DNA of 64,000 bases, from the NCBI GenBank assembly GCA_964612485.1, contig CAZTFF010000001.1, positions 248,001 to 312,000 on the forward strand, in the 5' to 3' direction. This DNA is from JAFGNV01 sp964612485. Lineage in GTDB: Bacteria; Chloroflexota; Anaerolineae; 4572-78; J111. Position numbers and translations under genes: made by a program. Each line of letters begins with the position of its first letter. Position 1 is the stretch's first letter. Positions 45,663 to 54,949 of this stretch are shown here, piece by piece. The notes beneath the pieces were generated by a model. It did no database searches, was not told the origin of the DNA, and worked only from the letters and a program-made list of their open reading frames with translations.

Positions 45663-46751
45663 TTACTCATTATCCAACTTAAACCAGGTTGCCGCCTGAG
45701 CGGTAATCTCATCGGTTCCGCCTATGGCTTCGGCTTCGTAGGTTTCGGGTTCCTGGGTTTGCCAATCCAATTCTTCCGGCGGAACAAATTGCAGATCCAG
45801 AGTGTAAACCGTGTGCGCCGGTTTTTGATTGTTGATGATACTTTCGATGGTCCGGCGCTGGAGTTTTTCCTCGCGGGCGCGTTCGACGGCATCGGCACCC
45901 TCCGGGATCGGCAGGCGCAAACTGACCGAGAAGGTGTGCGGCTGGTTGCCCCGGCCCAGCGCAATGGACGCCCCCAGTCTGGCTTCCGGGCCTAATACAA
46001 AATTGTTGGAAATATGTTCGGTCACTTTGGCCTTCTGGCCGGTATAGATTTCCAAATATTTCAACAAGCCCCATCGCGTACCCCGGCTGCGGTGCAGGGC
46101 AATGGCCCAGCGGATCAACTGCCGCACGTGTGTTTCATCCCAGCGTTCATCCAACTCCAAATCCAGCCACGAGGCCAGCCACGGCAGAAATTCCGCCGGC
46201 GCGGTGCGGGGATCAAAATAATAGTGCGTATGATCGATTTGACTTTCGATGGGCTGCCAGAAACTTTCAAACAACATCACAAACCGCCGCATAAAATCAT
46301 CCCTGGCGTAGAGCGCCGGCAGATATTGCAGGTAGCGTCCTTGAGCCTGCACAGCCAGCGTAACGCTGTCCCGGCCCAACTCGTCGTCATCCCCGGTGGT
46401 GATGACCGCCTCACTTTTGAACCGGCGATCCTTGTCGATGGGCAGGATCGTGGCCTGTGTCTGATATTCGAAACTACTGCCGGCAGGGACCTGGCCGGGA
46501 TGCTGCCAGACCACGTACTGAACGCCTTCGCTCACCTCAACGCGCGGCACCGGGTTCGATTGCCCGGCGGGCGCTTGATAATCGCCCACCGTCAAACCGG
46601 CGGGCAGGCTGAGGCGCAGGGTCAGGTCAGCCACTGCTGACTCCACCGTGAACCGGGTAAAAAAGGTTGCGGTTTCGCCGGGGTAGCGGTTGTAAAAATC
46701 AAGCACGTGGTCAAGCGTGATCAAAGGGCTGTTTTCCTCACTCGTCGTCAT
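45663..46751 (-). CDS. gpI-like phage tail protein (TIGR02242 type) of the injection system
   Basis: 362 residues from ATG 46751. The open frame extends 22 codons further but these lie inside the J-like gene; GGAGG is 12 bases before this ATG. The core has the tail-protein pattern YLPALYARDDFMRRFVMLFES, FDPRTAPAEFLPWLASWLDLE and IRWAIALHRSRGTRWGLLKYL. In P2 phage and eCIS particles this family sits in the baseplate wedge with the J protein (Afp12-like). The N-terminal 130 residues are a beta-rich DUF11-like segment (VESAVADLTLRLSLPAGLTV) not usual for the family. Its start overlaps the J-like gene by 14 bp. Confidence 0.85.
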   Translation of the reverse strand: MTTSEENSPLITLDHVLDFYNRYPGETATFFTRFTVESAVADLTLRLSLPAGLTVGDYQAPAGQSNPVPRVEVSEGVQYVVWQHPGQVPAGSSFEYQTQATILPIDKDRRFKSEAVITTGDDDELGRDSVTLAVQAQGRYLQYLPALYARDDFMRRFVMLFESFWQPIESQIDHTHYYFDPRTAPAEFLPWLASWLDLELDERWDETHVRQLIRWAIALHRSRGTRWGLLKYLEIYTGQKAKVTEHISNNFVLGPEARLGASIALGRGNQPHTFSVSLRLPIPEGADAVERAREEKLQRRTIESIINNQKPAHTVYTLDLQFVPPEELDWQTQEPETYEAEAIGGTDEITAQAATWFKLDNE

Positions 46752-48861
46752 CTTCTTCGTCTTCCTCCAGGTCTTTGATGGTGATCTCGTGTTCCAGCGA
46801 GCACAGCAGGGTATCATTGGGAACCCGGATGACCTTGCGGCGGGGGCGGCTCAATGATTTTGATTCGTCACCTGCCTCGGTTTCTTCGCTCACCGGCAAT
46901 TCTTCCGCCGGGGTCACATCTCGCTGCCGGATCTTTACATCCAAAACGTGTTTCACGCCCGATACCCGCTGGATCAGTGAAGCGATTTCGGCCACATACA
47001 GGTTCCGGCCAAAGGGCCAGCCGGCCCATTCCTCGCCGGTCAGTTCGGGCGGCAGCGGCTGGCCGCCGGGGATGGCCAGCGGCGTGATAAAACACTTGAG
47101 CGTTTCGATCACCCTGGCCCGCACCACGTCGGGGCGGCTGTATTCGGAGGGCACAATCTCCGCTTCCACTTTCAGGCCTATGTAATTGGGTTCTTTGATG
47201 CGCAGGGTGGTGGTCAATAAACGATATTTGTCCAGGTGCTGGTCGATGATTTGCGCCAGGTTTTCGTCAACGTGCAATTTGGATAGATCATCCGCCTGAA
47301 GCGAATCGGCCACCGCCGGCAGCACCAAAATTTCAACCACCCCGGCGGGGATTTGCCCGTTGCTGTTTTGCGGTACATTGCATTTGACCCGCGCCACGGC
47401 CCGCGTCGCGCCCCGGGTGAGGTCCTCGTAATCTTTGGGCGTGACCGCCCGCAGTTGGGCGCGGAGTTCTCGCTGGGCGCGGGCTTTGGCTTCATCCAAA
47501 TTTTCGGGATCGCGCCCGCCCGCGGCCCGCTGCAAATTAGTCACGCGGTCAATATAGGCAATGGAAGATTTCAGCACTTGCAGTTTGCCCACCGGCACAT
47601 TGCCCACCGTACCCCCGCCGTAGCGGTAGCGGGTAAAACGAATCTGTTTGCCCATTTCAGGGATGCGGCCATACTGCTGCATCGTGCCATCGGGTTGGCG
47701 CACGGCAGGGCCAAATTGTACCTGCCCGGTCGACATATTTAGCACAAAATGGCGGTCGTACCGCTCCGATTGCGAAAAATCTTTCACCGGCTGCCAGGGG
47801 ATGAAAATGTTTTCATCGCCGTAAGCCTCGCCCTGGACCTCTACGGTTTCGCCCGCTTGCAGTTCGAGGACCGGGGCATTTTGCAGGTAAAACACCTGGC
47901 CCGGCTCACCGTTGCTGCGGCCCAAGAGTTCTTTTTCCACGATCTGGGCGTGGGTGGCCCAGGTGGTACCGCCCAGGGTCTGGGCTACAATATTCAGAAT
48001 GCGCGGCGATTCGGTGTACCGGCCCTGTTCCGCCCGGCGCGGCTCAAAACGGCAGCGGAGCCAATACCCGCCGCGGCCGTACACCTGGCCCGGCGCCATC
48101 GACAGCGGCAGGTAGATCACCAGCGAACCTTCGGGGTTGTTCAGGCCGCCGGTGGTATCTTTTTCTCCGGGCCGGGTGCTGAGCGATACTTCCTGCCAGC
48201 GGTCGTCGCCGGTGGAACACTCCCACACCAGCGGCGGGTCTTCGCGGCGGATGCCCGTGGCCTGGGTGGGTTCGCACTCAAAGCTGAGCTGCAAAATCTG
48301 CCCGCTGATATCCTGGTTGGGATCAAAGCCAATGTAAAATGTGTCGCCTACCTGCACATCGGAGCCAAAGGGCAAAAATGTTTCCATGCCCAGCCGAGGC
48401 ACATAATTTTTTTGATACTCTTCCTCGGTACGAAGTTCCGTCAGCAGGGGCGGCACCACCACCAGGCGCTGGTCGGTGGTGAAGACGATTTCGTCTTCCT
48501 CCTCGGTGCGCCGGGTGGCCACCTCGGTGCCCTGGGGGATGATGGCTATGGTATCGTCTTCCGGCCCGATGGGAAACGGCGTTGACAGCCAAAAGGTCAG
48601 TTCGGTGCGGGCGCTGCTGGCCGGCTGGAGTTGCAGCCCCAGCAGTTCCATAAATTTGATGTAATTCTTTTCCGGTACGCGATTGAGCCGATAGACGATC
48701 ATTTCCGTCATCCAGGCAAACAGCTCGATCAGCGTAATGCCGGGGTCACTCAGGTTGTAGTCGGTCCACTCCGGACAATACTGCACAATCCGTTTGCGGG
48801 CTTCGTCTACCAGGTCCTGCTGAAAGCGTAAATCATCCAGATACGGTTCTGGCAAGGGCAT
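46738..48861 (-). CDS. Baseplate J-like protein (Afp11/Pvc11-like)
   Basis: 707 residues with the putative baseplate assembly protein layout: N-terminal WTDYNLSDPGITLIELFAWMTEMIVYRLNRVPEKNYIKFMELLG, then a long beta region, YRYGGGTVGNVPVGKL and the J core ARAQRELRAQLRAVTPKDYEDL. It ends in an acidic tail (EEDEEDDDE). J proteins form wedges joining the hub to the sheath ring. Neighbours are the gp25-like gene upstream and the gpI-like gene downstream, as in P2-type and eCIS baseplates. Confidence 0.93.
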   Translation of the reverse strand: MPLPEPYLDDLRFQQDLVDEARKRIVQYCPEWTDYNLSDPGITLIELFAWMTEMIVYRLNRVPEKNYIKFMELLGLQLQPASSARTELTFWLSTPFPIGPEDDTIAIIPQGTEVATRRTEEEDEIVFTTDQRLVVVPPLLTELRTEEEYQKNYVPRLGMETFLPFGSDVQVGDTFYIGFDPNQDISGQILQLSFECEPTQATGIRREDPPLVWECSTGDDRWQEVSLSTRPGEKDTTGGLNNPEGSLVIYLPLSMAPGQVYGRGGYWLRCRFEPRRAEQGRYTESPRILNIVAQTLGGTTWATHAQIVEKELLGRSNGEPGQVFYLQNAPVLELQAGETVEVQGEAYGDENIFIPWQPVKDFSQSERYDRHFVLNMSTGQVQFGPAVRQPDGTMQQYGRIPEMGKQIRFTRYRYGGGTVGNVPVGKLQVLKSSIAYIDRVTNLQRAAGGRDPENLDEAKARAQRELRAQLRAVTPKDYEDLTRGATRAVARVKCNVPQNSNGQIPAGVVEILVLPAVADSLQADDLSKLHVDENLAQIIDQHLDKYRLLTTTLRIKEPNYIGLKVEAEIVPSEYSRPDVVRARVIETLKCFITPLAIPGGQPLPPELTGEEWAGWPFGRNLYVAEIASLIQRVSGVKHVLDVKIRQRDVTPAEELPVSEETEAGDESKSLSRPRRKVIRVPNDTLLCSLEHEITIKDLEEDEEDDDE

Positions 48862-48882
48862 AGTATCTCTCCTGGCTCAAAA

Positions 48883-49296
48883 TTATTCCTCTTCCCCGGT
48901 CAAATAAAAGGGAAAAACAATACTCCGGGGGTCGTGGGTGTCTTTCACCCGGTAATTTATATGAACAAGCAACGTGCCATCTTGATGGGGATCCGTGGAA
49001 ACCTGCACCGCGTCCACCTCGATGCGCGGTTCCCAGCGCCCCAGGGCATCTTTGACATACTCGATGATCAGGCCGGTGGTGGCATTGTCGCGGGGGTCAA
49101 ACAGCAGTTCATGAATGCGGCAGCCAAATTCGGGCCGCATCACCCGCTCGCCGGGCGCGGTTTCCAGGATAATGAAGATGGCCTGTTCAATATCCCGAAT
49201 ACCGCTGACCAGGGCCACTTCGCCCCGCGGATTCATTTGCAGGGGAAAGGCCAATCCCTGGCCGATAAATTCTTTATCATACTGGTCTGGTGTCAT
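48883..49296 (-). CDS. gp25/GPW-like baseplate wedge protein (Afp9/Pvc9-like)
   Basis: 137 residues. The gp25-like lysozyme-related fold is seen in GLAFPLQMNPRGEVALVSG, QAIFIILETAPGERVMRPEFGCRIHELLFDP and the EPR motif in RWEPRIEVDAV. The protein joins the baseplate to the first sheath ring. Spacing of about 20 bp to the J-like gene suits a single transcript. Confidence 0.93.
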   Translation of the reverse strand: MTPDQYDKEFIGQGLAFPLQMNPRGEVALVSGIRDIEQAIFIILETAPGERVMRPEFGCRIHELLFDPRDNATTGLIIEYVKDALGRWEPRIEVDAVQVSTDPHQDGTLLVHINYRVKDTHDPRSIVFPFYLTGEEE

Positions 49297-49308
49297 TTAC
49301 AAACTCCG

Positions 49309-49701
49309 TTATCCGATGTAAACCGTACCGGCAGCCACTACCGTGCCTATGGGCAAATCCGTGGGATCATTACAGGTTTGGGCCGTATCGCCGTTTCGGG
49401 CCGCCGGTTTGCCGTTGATGAAAACCGAGCCGCTGCCGGCGATAATGTGCCCCCGGTTGGCGGGTTCCCGCTGAAACCGGCCATTGGCTGCCACGTGAAC
49501 CGGCGTATTCATCGCCACACTGCCCACCGTAGCCGCAGGCCGCCCCATAATGTTGACGTTGACGCTCAACTGCCCGTTCAGCGTGCCGTTGAACGGCATG
49601 GTGGTGGGCGTGGGCACCTCGCCGGTGGCGGTGGGAACCAGCACAATGTGGGTGTCGGTGGCGGTAATTTGATCGCCTTGCTTGGCAGCGGGTTGTGCCA
49701 T
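49309..49701 (-). CDS. PAAR-like spike tip protein
   Basis: 130 residues with PAAR-type repeats: MAQPAAKQGDQI at the start, MGRPAATVGSVA and INGKPAARNGDTA, and a closing GTVVAAGTVYIG. PAAR proteins cap the VgrG-like spike and help puncture the target envelope. It follows the VgrG-like gene by 10 bp, as expected. No extension with a toxin domain is present. Confidence 0.9.
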   Translation of the reverse strand: MAQPAAKQGDQITATDTHIVLVPTATGEVPTPTTMPFNGTLNGQLSVNVNIMGRPAATVGSVAMNTPVHVAANGRFQREPANRGHIIAGSGSVFINGKPAARNGDTAQTCNDPTDLPIGTVVAAGTVYIG

Positions 49702-49710
49702 AATGTTATC

Positions 49711-51345
49711 CTAATTCAGATTAATCGCCCGGCCCTTCACATCCACATTGCCGGTTCCTTCGATGCTGATGTTGCGGCCTTTTAGCTCGATGTCGCCGTC
49801 GGCGTCAAGAATCAATTTGTTCTGGCCGGTATCCAGCACAATCTGATTGCGCCCTGTTTTATCGCGGATGATGATCTTTTCCTGGCCGCTGGTATCGTCC
49901 AACACGATCTCGTGGCCGCTCCGCGAGCGCAGCATGCGGCGGTTGACTTTGCCGTCGCGCCCCACCACCTGGTCATTGCGCTGGGGCGGTTTGTCTTTGC
50001 CGTTCCAGAGCGCGCCCAGCACGTAAGGGTGGTCAATATCGCCGTGCTCAAAGGCCACCAACACTTCATCGTTGATCTCCGGCAGGCAGTAAAAGCCTTT
50101 GCCCGCGCCCGCCATGGGCATGGCCAGCCGCGCCCAGGTGCTTTCCTCATGCTCCGACAGCCAGGGGAATTTCACTTTCACCCGTCCCAGCCCCTCGGGG
50201 TCTTTGTTGTTGGTGACCAGCCCAATAGCAATGCCCCAGCCCTGGCCGGTGCCCTCTTCGGGCGTGAGCAAATTGAGCAGGGTGTCGGGCCGGCGGCCGC
50301 TGATGTTGAACCAGGTTTCGTAGCCAGACTCGTTGTAGATGTGAGTGGCCGAGGTGACAAAATAGTGCCCGCCAAAACGGATGCCTACCCCGGCAATCGT
50401 CACCATGCGGCCCGCTTGCAGGCGCGGGTCGCCAAAGCACACACCTTCGGCCTGGATAAAATCGCCGCTGATCTCGTCGCACAGTGCCTGGGCCATGGCG
50501 TTGGCCTCATTCAGCGTATTGACCGGGCGGTTGACCACCACCGACTGCGCCGGCACGCCAAACGCCTGCTGTGCCAGCTCACCGCCGGATTCGGCAATGC
50601 CTACGTCGGGCGAAATCCGGCCGTCGGAAACGCGGCTGACCATCTCTCGTTTGGTTTTGGGGTCCCAGCCGCGCACAATCACCTCATCCACCTGGGTCAT
50701 CGTGGTCAGCCGGGGCCGGAAATCGCGCAGGTTGGTGCCCCATTCCAGTTCCAGGGCTTCAGCCTGGTCGGGCTGTCGTTTGCGGAAATGGAGCGTTTTG
50801 TCGATCACGTACACTTCGTAGCCAATGCGTTGGGCGCGGGCCTGTAAAAATTCCAGGTTGGTCTGGTTATCCTGAAAAACGTAATCGTGTACCACCGGCG
50901 TCGGATCGATCTCCGCCTGCATTTTGACTTCGAGCGCGATTTTTTGGGCAATCTCGCTGTCGGTGGAACTCAAAAAGGAGCGGCTCTTTTTGCCCCGGTG
51001 CAGTCGGTGCGCCCGGTCGTAACCCCGCACCACCAGGATCGGGTCGCCGTCCCGGCCAAAATCCGGTTCCAGCGCGGTAATTTCGCCCTTGATGAGTTGG
51101 TCGCCGGCCCCGGATTGGGTACCGTGGCTGGCCGCGATGGCCAGAATTTCCACCTCGGCGCCCACGGCCAGTAGATCGGAATCAACCCATTCCAGGTTGG
51201 GATCGTGTACCTGGATGGTGAACATATCGGGCAGGTACAGGCTGTCGTCAACCACAAACTCGATCACGGCGCGGGCTAATTCCGGCGGAGCGGTTTGGCC
51301 GCTGATGATGAGACTGAATTGAGGCACAAATGCTTCGGATGGCAT
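49711..51345 (-). CDS. VgrG-like spike protein (Afp8/Pvc8-like)
   Basis: 544 residues combining a gp27-like hub (about 10-360) and a gp5-like OB-fold and beta-helix. The hub shows FTIQVHDPNLEWVDSDLL and YDRAHRLHRGKKSRSF. The OB region is GLVTNNKDPEGLGRVKVKFPWL, EINDEVLVAFEHGDIDHPYVLGALWNG. The tail is a short beta-helix with repeating strands (IVLDDTSGQEKIIIRDKTGRN, LILDADGDIELKG, ISIEGTGNVDVKG). No effector domain follows. It makes the trimeric central spike at the baseplate. Confidence 0.93.
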   Translation of the reverse strand: MPSEAFVPQFSLIISGQTAPPELARAVIEFVVDDSLYLPDMFTIQVHDPNLEWVDSDLLAVGAEVEILAIAASHGTQSGAGDQLIKGEITALEPDFGRDGDPILVVRGYDRAHRLHRGKKSRSFLSSTDSEIAQKIALEVKMQAEIDPTPVVHDYVFQDNQTNLEFLQARAQRIGYEVYVIDKTLHFRKRQPDQAEALELEWGTNLRDFRPRLTTMTQVDEVIVRGWDPKTKREMVSRVSDGRISPDVGIAESGGELAQQAFGVPAQSVVVNRPVNTLNEANAMAQALCDEISGDFIQAEGVCFGDPRLQAGRMVTIAGVGIRFGGHYFVTSATHIYNESGYETWFNISGRRPDTLLNLLTPEEGTGQGWGIAIGLVTNNKDPEGLGRVKVKFPWLSEHEESTWARLAMPMAGAGKGFYCLPEINDEVLVAFEHGDIDHPYVLGALWNGKDKPPQRNDQVVGRDGKVNRRMLRSRSGHEIVLDDTSGQEKIIIRDKTGRNQIVLDTGQNKLILDADGDIELKGRNISIEGTGNVDVKGRAINLN

Positions 51346-51355
51346 AGGCGTTTCT

Positions 51356-52384
51356 CTAAATTAAATCCAATATTTGGCCGGGGCGCAGGCGCAGCGGGTT
51401 ATCTAACCGGTTGATGTCGGCCAGACGCCGCCACATCGACGCATCGCCGTATTCTTGATAGGCGATCCAATCCAGGCGCTGGCCCTCCTGCACCACCCAC
51501 ACTTTGCGCGGCGCGCTGCGCGAGGTGGGGTTTTGCGGCGGGTAAAAAGTTTCTTCTTCGATCTGCTTCATTTTGACTTTGGCTTTGGCCCGCACCGGCG
51601 TGCCGTCGGGCCGAAACATCTCGTAAGTTACTTTGACCGATTCAACGATGGCCACAAAAGAGAAATCGCCCCACACAAATTTGCAAATGGGCGGCGCCGC
51701 TTTGGAGCCGGCGGTGAGTCCTTTGGATTGCTTTTCTAATTCTTTGTTCTGGGCATCCAGGCGCTGTACCTGTTCCTGAGCCAATTCATACGGCCCTTTG
51801 ATGGCGGCGGCGGCCTGGGCAGCGGTTAACTCCCGGCGGGCGTCGGCCAGTTCCTGTTCCAGCATCGACAACATGAAATCGGGCATATTCTCTTGCTCTC
51901 TGGCCCGTTCCAACGCTTCTTCGGCTTCATGCACGTCATTTTGCGCCTGCCGCACCCGTTCTTCTTTTTGTTCGCGCATCTGCTGATCTGTATCGGCCAT
52001 GCCTGCTTTTTCTAAATCTTCGAGCCTTTTCTGGCTGGCGTCCAGTTCACTTTTGTTTTCCTCCAGCCGCGCTTTCACATCTTCCGGCGAGGGAATTTTG
52101 GCCGCTTCTTCCAGGTTCACCAACGTCAGCGCCATCAACGGTTCGGTGTAGTCGCGCACATCGCCGTCGGCGGAATCGGTTGTGTCAAAAAAGAGATCAA
52201 CCGACAATTTGATCGGATCGCCGCCACTAAAAAAGGTGTTGCCGATGTTTTTCTGCCAGGTTTTTTCGGTTTTCCAACTGGCTTTTTTATCCAGAGCCAG
52301 CTTTTCGGGGTTGAACTGGGCGGTGCAATCCACCACCGGCTCGTAACTGCCATTGACCTGTTTGAATATTTTGACTTTTTGCAT
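51356..52384 (-). CDS. LysM tube-initiator/baseplate protein (Afp7/Pvc7-like) with coiled-coil insertion
   Basis: 342 residues. N-terminus (TAQFNPEKLALDKKASW, FFSGGDPIKLSVDLFFDTTD) and the later PPICKFVWGDFSFVAIVES match the eCIS LysM baseplate family, usually about 220-240 residues. A C-terminal LysM domain (VWVVQEGQRLDWIAYQEYGDASMWRRLADINRL) ends in LRLRPGQILDLI. Between the two halves, residues about 100-222 form a long heptad-rich coiled coil (LEENKSELDASQKRLEDLEK, EEALERAREQ) that is extra to the family. It lies between the VgrG-like and DUF4157 genes. The insertion could project from the baseplate or bind a partner. Confidence 0.88.
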   Translation of the reverse strand: MQKVKIFKQVNGSYEPVVDCTAQFNPEKLALDKKASWKTEKTWQKNIGNTFFSGGDPIKLSVDLFFDTTDSADGDVRDYTEPLMALTLVNLEEAAKIPSPEDVKARLEENKSELDASQKRLEDLEKAGMADTDQQMREQKEERVRQAQNDVHEAEEALERAREQENMPDFMLSMLEQELADARRELTAAQAAAAIKGPYELAQEQVQRLDAQNKELEKQSKGLTAGSKAAPPICKFVWGDFSFVAIVESVKVTYEMFRPDGTPVRAKAKVKMKQIEEETFYPPQNPTSRSAPRKVWVVQEGQRLDWIAYQEYGDASMWRRLADINRLDNPLRLRPGQILDLI

Positions 52385-52390
52385 GGGCCG

Positions 52391-54490
52391 CTATGCTCTC
52401 CGTTCGCGTTCTACAGCAATCAGCCGTTTAAGATGGGGGAGTATCTGCCGGGCCAGATGATCCAGATTGGGCGTTTTTTCGGCCAGGGTTTCTTCATCCA
52501 GACCCAGCGTTTCCATCATTTCATCCAATTTGGTGTCTAACATTTCTTCCAATGTTTCCTGAAGGTCTTCAAAATTTTCTTCTTCCTGGAGTTGCTGTTC
52601 TTCGAATTGCGTGGCTTGTAATTCGAGCTGGGTTTCATCAAACGTTTTGGTTTGATCTTGCACCTCCCGCGATTGCGCCCGGATGTCTTCATCAGAAAAA
52701 TAATCGTCGCTATCATCTCCCTCAAATTCGGCGCGTTGGATGATGCCGGGCCGGGTGCGAGCCAATTCCAGAACTGTTTGTTCCGTTCGATCCGCTTCCG
52801 ACTCATCCCGATTGACCTGCGCCGGCAGCCGGGCGGCGGGGGACACCGGGGCGCTTTCCGCCGGTTTGGTTTGAACCATCCTGCTCTGGCTGACGTGGGT
52901 CAGTTCGTGCCCCAGCAGGGCCATCGATTCCGGTTTTTCATAGTTTTCCGCGCCCCGATCAAAATAAACATCGCGCCCTTTGGTGGCCGCCTGCACATTG
53001 AGCGGTTCCAGGTCGGCCCGGTGGGTGCGCACGCCGCTGAAATCGCGCCCCATTATTCCTTCCATCGCCGCGCGGGGTTGGCCGGCCAGCGGTTTGCCGG
53101 GGCCGGATTTTTTTTCGAGGCTGCCGGCGGCCTGGATCACGCGGCGGGAGTCGGTGGCCGGCTCGCTGCCGGGTCTGGTTTTAAATCGCCAGCCCTGGGC
53201 CGCCAATTGCGTTCGGGCTGTTTTGGGCGTGATCGTTGGCGCCGGGGCAGGGGGTTGAACACGCATCCGGCGCTGGGGTTGAATCGGCGGCAACGGCTGG
53301 GTGAGCGGCAATTGCTGTTTTGTCTCGGCCCGGTTGATGAGGTCCTGCTCCAGCGCGGGCGTCGGCGTCACAGGCTCCGGTTTCACCAGCGGTAATTCGT
53401 CTGCCGGTTCGATGGAGGGTGCAGGTTCGGCTGTATCTTGTTGGAGTTGGAGTGTCGGTGTGGGGGATGACAGGGGCGGGCGCGGTTCTGGCGACGGGGT
53501 GGCTAAGGGGCGCAGATCCAGCGGCATCGGCTGCCGGCGCGTTTCAGTTTGAAGGGATTTTATCTCGGTTGGCGGTTCCTTTCCTGCCTTTGCTTCGTCC
53601 TCTGTTTTTTCGATCTTTGTTTGCAGCGCCGTTTCTGGCCTGGTCCCGATTTTGGGGATCACTTCCCCGGCGCCCGGTTCGGTTTGTTGAACCGGCATCT
53701 CCTGCGCCAGCGCCCGCTGCACCAGCGAGCGGGCGGCGGGCGGGTCCGGCTGGATCGTCGGGGGGGACGGTTCGCTGTCATCATCATCACCCCCGAGCTT
53801 GTCCGTTCCGGTTGAAGCCGATGGGGACTCTTTGGCTTTTGGCGATGGCGGAGGAGCCGTATCGCCGGGTTCGTTGCCGGTTCCCTCGGCTGAAACCTCC
53901 TGAACGCTGCTGAACAACCGGGATTTGGAGGGAATGAACGGCCGCTGGGGCGCGGCGCGTTTTTTGGCTCGCGGTGCGGGTGGAATGACCTGCCCCCGGC
54001 TGGGGCGCGGTTGAGACCCTAAATCGGCGGCGGGCGCCGGTGTGCGTTGCAGACCTTCCGACGTTGGTTGGGCTAATTTGCCGGGCAACGCCAGATCAGT
54101 TTCCGGCCCGGCGTCGTCGCCTTCAGCGGGCCGGCGGATTTGTTTGACTCCAACGGGCCGGTAGCGGGTGCGCTCCGAAACGGTCCGCGTCAGGTGATCG
54201 GTCATCCCCGGTTTCAGTGAGCCGGCGTCGGGTTTCCAGGTTGTGGTCCGCGCTTGCGTTCGCTGTACCCGGTTCAACAGCCGGTGGGTGTGTCTGCCGG
54301 TGAGGCCGGCCTGCCGCGGTTCTACCGGCGCAAAACGGGACGAGGAGGTAGCAGCCTCCATTCTGGGCGCTGCCGGCAAAAAGCGGCGCACCCATGGCGA
54401 AACCAGACGGCGGGTTCGATGGGAGCGAGTCATCAAGGTATGGCCCAGATTATGGCTTTGTTGTGTGGTTGATTTCGATTCGTTGCTCAT
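52391..54490 (-). CDS. DUF4157 eCIS-core protein, large form
   Basis: 699 residues from ATG 54490 (MSNESKSTTQQSHN); the longer frame lies inside the tail-tube gene. The N-terminal 470 residues are low-complexity Pro/Arg/Thr/Glu. The DUF4157 domain (about 480-570) has GIMGRDFSGVRTHRA, ATKGRDVYFDRG and the HExxH-like ALLGHELTHVSQ with H528, then a later E (NRDESEADRTEQ), a possible zinc metallopeptidase site. The C-terminal 130 residues are acidic and helical (QFEEQQLQEEENFEDLQE). DUF4157 proteins mark eCIS clusters and may be cargo or cargo adaptors. It lies between the LysM and tube genes, an uncommon place for a cargo. Confidence 0.82.
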   Translation of the reverse strand: MSNESKSTTQQSHNLGHTLMTRSHRTRRLVSPWVRRFLPAAPRMEAATSSSRFAPVEPRQAGLTGRHTHRLLNRVQRTQARTTTWKPDAGSLKPGMTDHLTRTVSERTRYRPVGVKQIRRPAEGDDAGPETDLALPGKLAQPTSEGLQRTPAPAADLGSQPRPSRGQVIPPAPRAKKRAAPQRPFIPSKSRLFSSVQEVSAEGTGNEPGDTAPPPSPKAKESPSASTGTDKLGGDDDDSEPSPPTIQPDPPAARSLVQRALAQEMPVQQTEPGAGEVIPKIGTRPETALQTKIEKTEDEAKAGKEPPTEIKSLQTETRRQPMPLDLRPLATPSPEPRPPLSSPTPTLQLQQDTAEPAPSIEPADELPLVKPEPVTPTPALEQDLINRAETKQQLPLTQPLPPIQPQRRMRVQPPAPAPTITPKTARTQLAAQGWRFKTRPGSEPATDSRRVIQAAGSLEKKSGPGKPLAGQPRAAMEGIMGRDFSGVRTHRADLEPLNVQAATKGRDVYFDRGAENYEKPESMALLGHELTHVSQSRMVQTKPAESAPVSPAARLPAQVNRDESEADRTEQTVLELARTRPGIIQRAEFEGDDSDDYFSDEDIRAQSREVQDQTKTFDETQLELQATQFEEQQLQEEENFEDLQETLEEMLDTKLDEMMETLGLDEETLAEKTPNLDHLARQILPHLKRLIAVERERRA

Positions 54491-54504
54491 GCGGCTCTGT
54501 TTTT

Positions 54505-54939
54505 TTAGATACTTTCTTCCAGGTCCATGCCGTGAAAAGCGATAACCAGCGTTTCGATGGATACTTTTTTGCTGGCCGCTTTCAGGCTGGGGCCTTTCCA
54601 CTGGATGGGATAGGCCCGTTCCAGGTTCCAGCGTTTGCTTTCTTGCCAGCCGTTGTTGTACATCACAATGGATAGATTGCGATAATCCACATTGCCGTTA
54701 TCCATTCCCTGGGTACACCACTGCCACATCTCCGGCGATACCACCGTGCCGTATTTTAACGTAACTTTGGCGGCTTTGATGCGCTCAGGCAGTTGGTGCT
54801 CGTAGTTGTTTACCCCGCCTTCTTTGTATTTTTTGGTTTTCCATTTTACAGACAGGCCGCTGCAACCGGTAAAGCCGGCCTGGATGATGCCGCCGATTTC
54901 TATTGTAAATTTAAATTCGGTCAGGGGGTCTTGTCGCAT
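54505..54939 (-). CDS. Tail tube protein (gp19-like, Afp5/Pvc5-like)
   Basis: 144 residues with the T4 gp19/eCIS tube pattern: FKFTIEIGGIIQAGFTGCSGL near the start, VTLKYGTVVSPEMWQW, NLSIVMYNNGWQESKRWNLERAYPIQWKGP and the closing VSIETLVIAFHGM. It is the second tube paralogue of the locus and sits next to the baseplate genes, as does the tube-initiating type (Pvc5). Confidence 0.92.
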   Translation of the reverse strand: MRQDPLTEFKFTIEIGGIIQAGFTGCSGLSVKWKTKKYKEGGVNNYEHQLPERIKAAKVTLKYGTVVSPEMWQWCTQGMDNGNVDYRNLSIVMYNNGWQESKRWNLERAYPIQWKGPSLKAASKKVSIETLVIAFHGMDLEESI

Positions 54940-54949
54940 AATTAATTCC

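Noticed and set aside
46752..46817. Longer start of the gpI-like gene
   Set aside because: The 22 extra codons (MIPCCARW...) overlap the J-like gene and are not family-like; ATG 46751 fits better.
54491..54601. Longer start of the 699-residue DUF4157 protein
   Set aside because: Overlaps the tube gene; ATG 54490 directly after that gene is more likely.
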